From Spirochaetota bacterium (GTDB lineage Bacteria > Spirochaetota > UBA4802 > UBA5550): a stretch of 64,000 nucleotides of DNA. Below are positions 62,252 to 64,000 of the stretch, piece after piece; positions within the stretch are counted from its first letter, which is position 1; each line of letters starts with the position of its first letter. Under the pieces are notes generated by a model. The model made no database searches. It was not told the DNA's origin and saw only the letters and a program-made list of their open reading frames with translations. The stretch covers positions 143,910 through 207,909 of the forward strand of contig QKCL01000036.1 in the NCBI GenBank assembly GCA_003246895.1. Direction: 5' to 3'. A program made the translations under genes and the position numbers.

Positions 62252-63265
62252 ATGAAGACTTTGCGCAGATTATTAATACCTGTGTTTTTTCTGTTTTTCG
62301 GTGCATGTACCAGTCAGGCGGATCTTGACCGGAATCTGGTTTATGCCATTGGCGCGAACAATATCAGCGAAGTCAAGAAAGCCCTGAAAACAGGTGCTAA
62401 TATTAATCTTGGAGTAAGCAATGAGGTAAATGACACTGTCCTGACTTATGCTGTACGTTTTTGTTCTGATAAAACTGGTAAGGGCGGGGAATATAATAAA
62501 GATATAATCAAATTACTGATAGACAGCGGTGCAAACATTAATGGTAAAAATAACAACAGAAGAACAGCTGTAATGATTGCCCATCAGTATAAATGTCCTG
62601 AAATGGTTCAGTTTTTAAAGGACCTTGGAGCACGGGATGATTATGAATTGAATCAGGACTTTATAAAGGCTGTTGAATCCGGAAAAATCAAGGAAGCCAA
62701 CGGCCTAATCAAAAAAGGGGCTGACGTTAATATTGACCGATACGGGATACGTCCTCTCATTCAATTTGTAATGCACCATAATGATGCAAATATGCTGAGG
62801 ATGTTAATCTCCCATGGTGCCGATTTAAAAACCCGACCCGATGAACCATATGATCCTCCGGCTTTATATTATGCAGTCAGTCAGGGGAAAATCGATATGG
62901 CTAAAGTTATAATAGAATCTGATGCCGAGATTGATGCGAATTTTATTGACCGGGATGGTAATACCGCATTAGTAGTGGCAATCAGGAAGAAATATTTTCA
63001 GATCGCAAAAATTCTGGTTCATAGAACAGAAATTAAGCATAAAGAGGATTTTTTACACTGGGTCATTTATCATGGCTATGATGAACTTGTAACTCCTTTA
63101 TTGAAAAAAGGAGCAGATCCGGATTTGAAAATAGATAAAGATAATTTCACGGCATTAGGCCTTGCTAAAGACATGGTTAATAACAAAAAAGATTTTATCA
63201 AAGACAGAGCTGATAATTATAAAAAAATTATAGAAATTTTAGAAAAGGCAGGGGCGAAAGAGTAA
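62252..63265 (+). CDS. Ankyrin repeat lipoprotein
   Basis: Lipobox VFFLFFGACTSQ; ankyrin repeats (IIKLLIDSGANINGKNNNRRTAVMIA; NTALVVAIRKKYFQIAKILV). Confidence 0.9.
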   Translation: MKTLRRLLIPVFFLFFGACTSQADLDRNLVYAIGANNISEVKKALKTGANINLGVSNEVNDTVLTYAVRFCSDKTGKGGEYNKDIIKLLIDSGANINGKNNNRRTAVMIAHQYKCPEMVQFLKDLGARDDYELNQDFIKAVESGKIKEANGLIKKGADVNIDRYGIRPLIQFVMHHNDANMLRMLISHGADLKTRPDEPYDPPALYYAVSQGKIDMAKVIIESDAEIDANFIDRDGNTALVVAIRKKYFQIAKILVHRTEIKHKEDFLHWVIYHGYDELVTPLLKKGADPDLKIDKDNFTALGLAKDMVNNKKDFIKDRADNYKKIIEILEKAGAKE

Positions 63266-63377
63266 AGACCGGTATAAATAATTCATGATAATGTTTTGAA
63301 ATCTGTGTACCCAAAGGGCATGATATACATCTGGCGAAGGCCGGTGGGGATCTTTTTAAATTTCCTGTAAAAGGCTG

Positions 63378-63530
63378 ACCACAGATAGACACAGATAAAG
63401 GATCGGATTTTCACAGATAGATTTTTCAATCGATTCAGGAGATATCGGGAATAACGGTTTTATTATGGAAATAATGATGATGTAGATATATTTTTGAAAC
63501 AAACTGACAGAGAACCATCTGTGTTCATCT
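63378..63530. repeat. Imperfect inverted repeat pair (ACAGATxxACACAGAT-type interspersed repeat)
   Basis: accacagatagacacagata (63378-63397) versus ccatctgtgttcatct (63515-63530), reverse complement agatgaacacagatgg; 12 of 15 aligned bases match. Confidence 0.6.
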
Positions 63531-63587
63531 TCTTTTGAAATCTGAATGGTAATTTATTTCAAATTCTTCTGAATATCCCATTGTGAT

Positions 63588-63732
63588 CCCCCCTGAATCC
63601 CCCGGCGGGGGACTTTGAACATATCGTGTTATCGCCTAAATTCTTCAGAGGCCCCATGGGGTCTGAAATCTCTGCCGGTTCAGATATCGTAAAGCTTTAA
63701 TCCCCCTCTGGGGGACATAGGGGGATTTTCTG
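63588..63732. repeat. C-run/G-run inverted repeats (interspersed REP/MITE-like)
   Basis: atcccccctgaatcccccggcgggggac and aatccccctctgggggacatagggggatt (AATCCCCC/GGGGGATT arms). Confidence 0.6.
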
Positions 63733-63845
63733 TTAGTATGGAAGGGCTCCATATTCCCATGACTAGCTAGAGACCAGCTGAAGGCCAGCGAAGGCCGGCG
63801 AAGGCCGGAAACAGGCCCTTCAATGGCGGCCAATTGCTGTTGAAC

Positions 63846-64000
63846 AAAATTTATAGACCAATGTATAAAATTCATGGTCTGGAGCATAAGATTCATGGTC
63901 GTGAGTATAAGATTCATGGTCGTGAGTATAAGATTCATGGTCGTGAGTATAAGATTCATGGTCGTGAGTATAAGATTCATGGTCGTGAGTATAAGATTCA
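63846..64000. repeat. 21-bp tandem repeat array, truncated by window end
   Basis: Five identical copies of aagattcatggtcgtgagtat (63888-63992) plus partial copy 63993-64000, preceded by two diverged copies (63846-63866, 63867-63887). Confidence 0.95.

Noticed and set aside
63846-64000. CRISPR array
   Set aside because: Units are contiguous 21-bp repeats with no unique spacers and no cas genes nearby.

Overview
This ~64 kb bacterial window (moderate to low GC) is mostly ordinary chromosomal coding sequence, about 60 CDS. Lipoprotein signal peptides, a fliM gene and many PAS/histidine-kinase genes would fit a spirochaete or similar diderm, but taxonomy cannot be fixed from the sequence alone. 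Main blocks: the end of an rnfDGEAB operon; three large orphan hybrid histidine kinases; argG; a SET-domain protein beside an FAD dehydrogenase; a three-gene hsp20 operon with a sigma70-type promoter and a near-perfect CIRCE operator; an M23 peptidase / ispG / Na-solute symporter / M24 peptidase / elbB cluster; a heterodisulfide-reductase-like Fe-S protein; fliM; pabB (frameshifted at T9)-pabC; a minus-strand run of M23 peptidase, DJ-1, TelA, XpaC, pth, STAS, polA and a cNMP-binding protein; a VWA/YfbK-like lipoprotein; and an ankyrin-repeat lipoprotein. The last ~0.7 kb is repeat-rich and non-coding and ends in a 21-bp tandem array that runs off the window. I found no rRNA, tRNA, CRISPR or intact mobile element. 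I see no clear new multi-gene system. The best leads are the CIRCE-hsp20 operon, a shared Cys-rich (CSSC...CPxC) domain on two signalling proteins without kinase domains, three genes interrupted by small indels, the terminal tandem array, and several unexplained inverted repeats and gene-poor islands.
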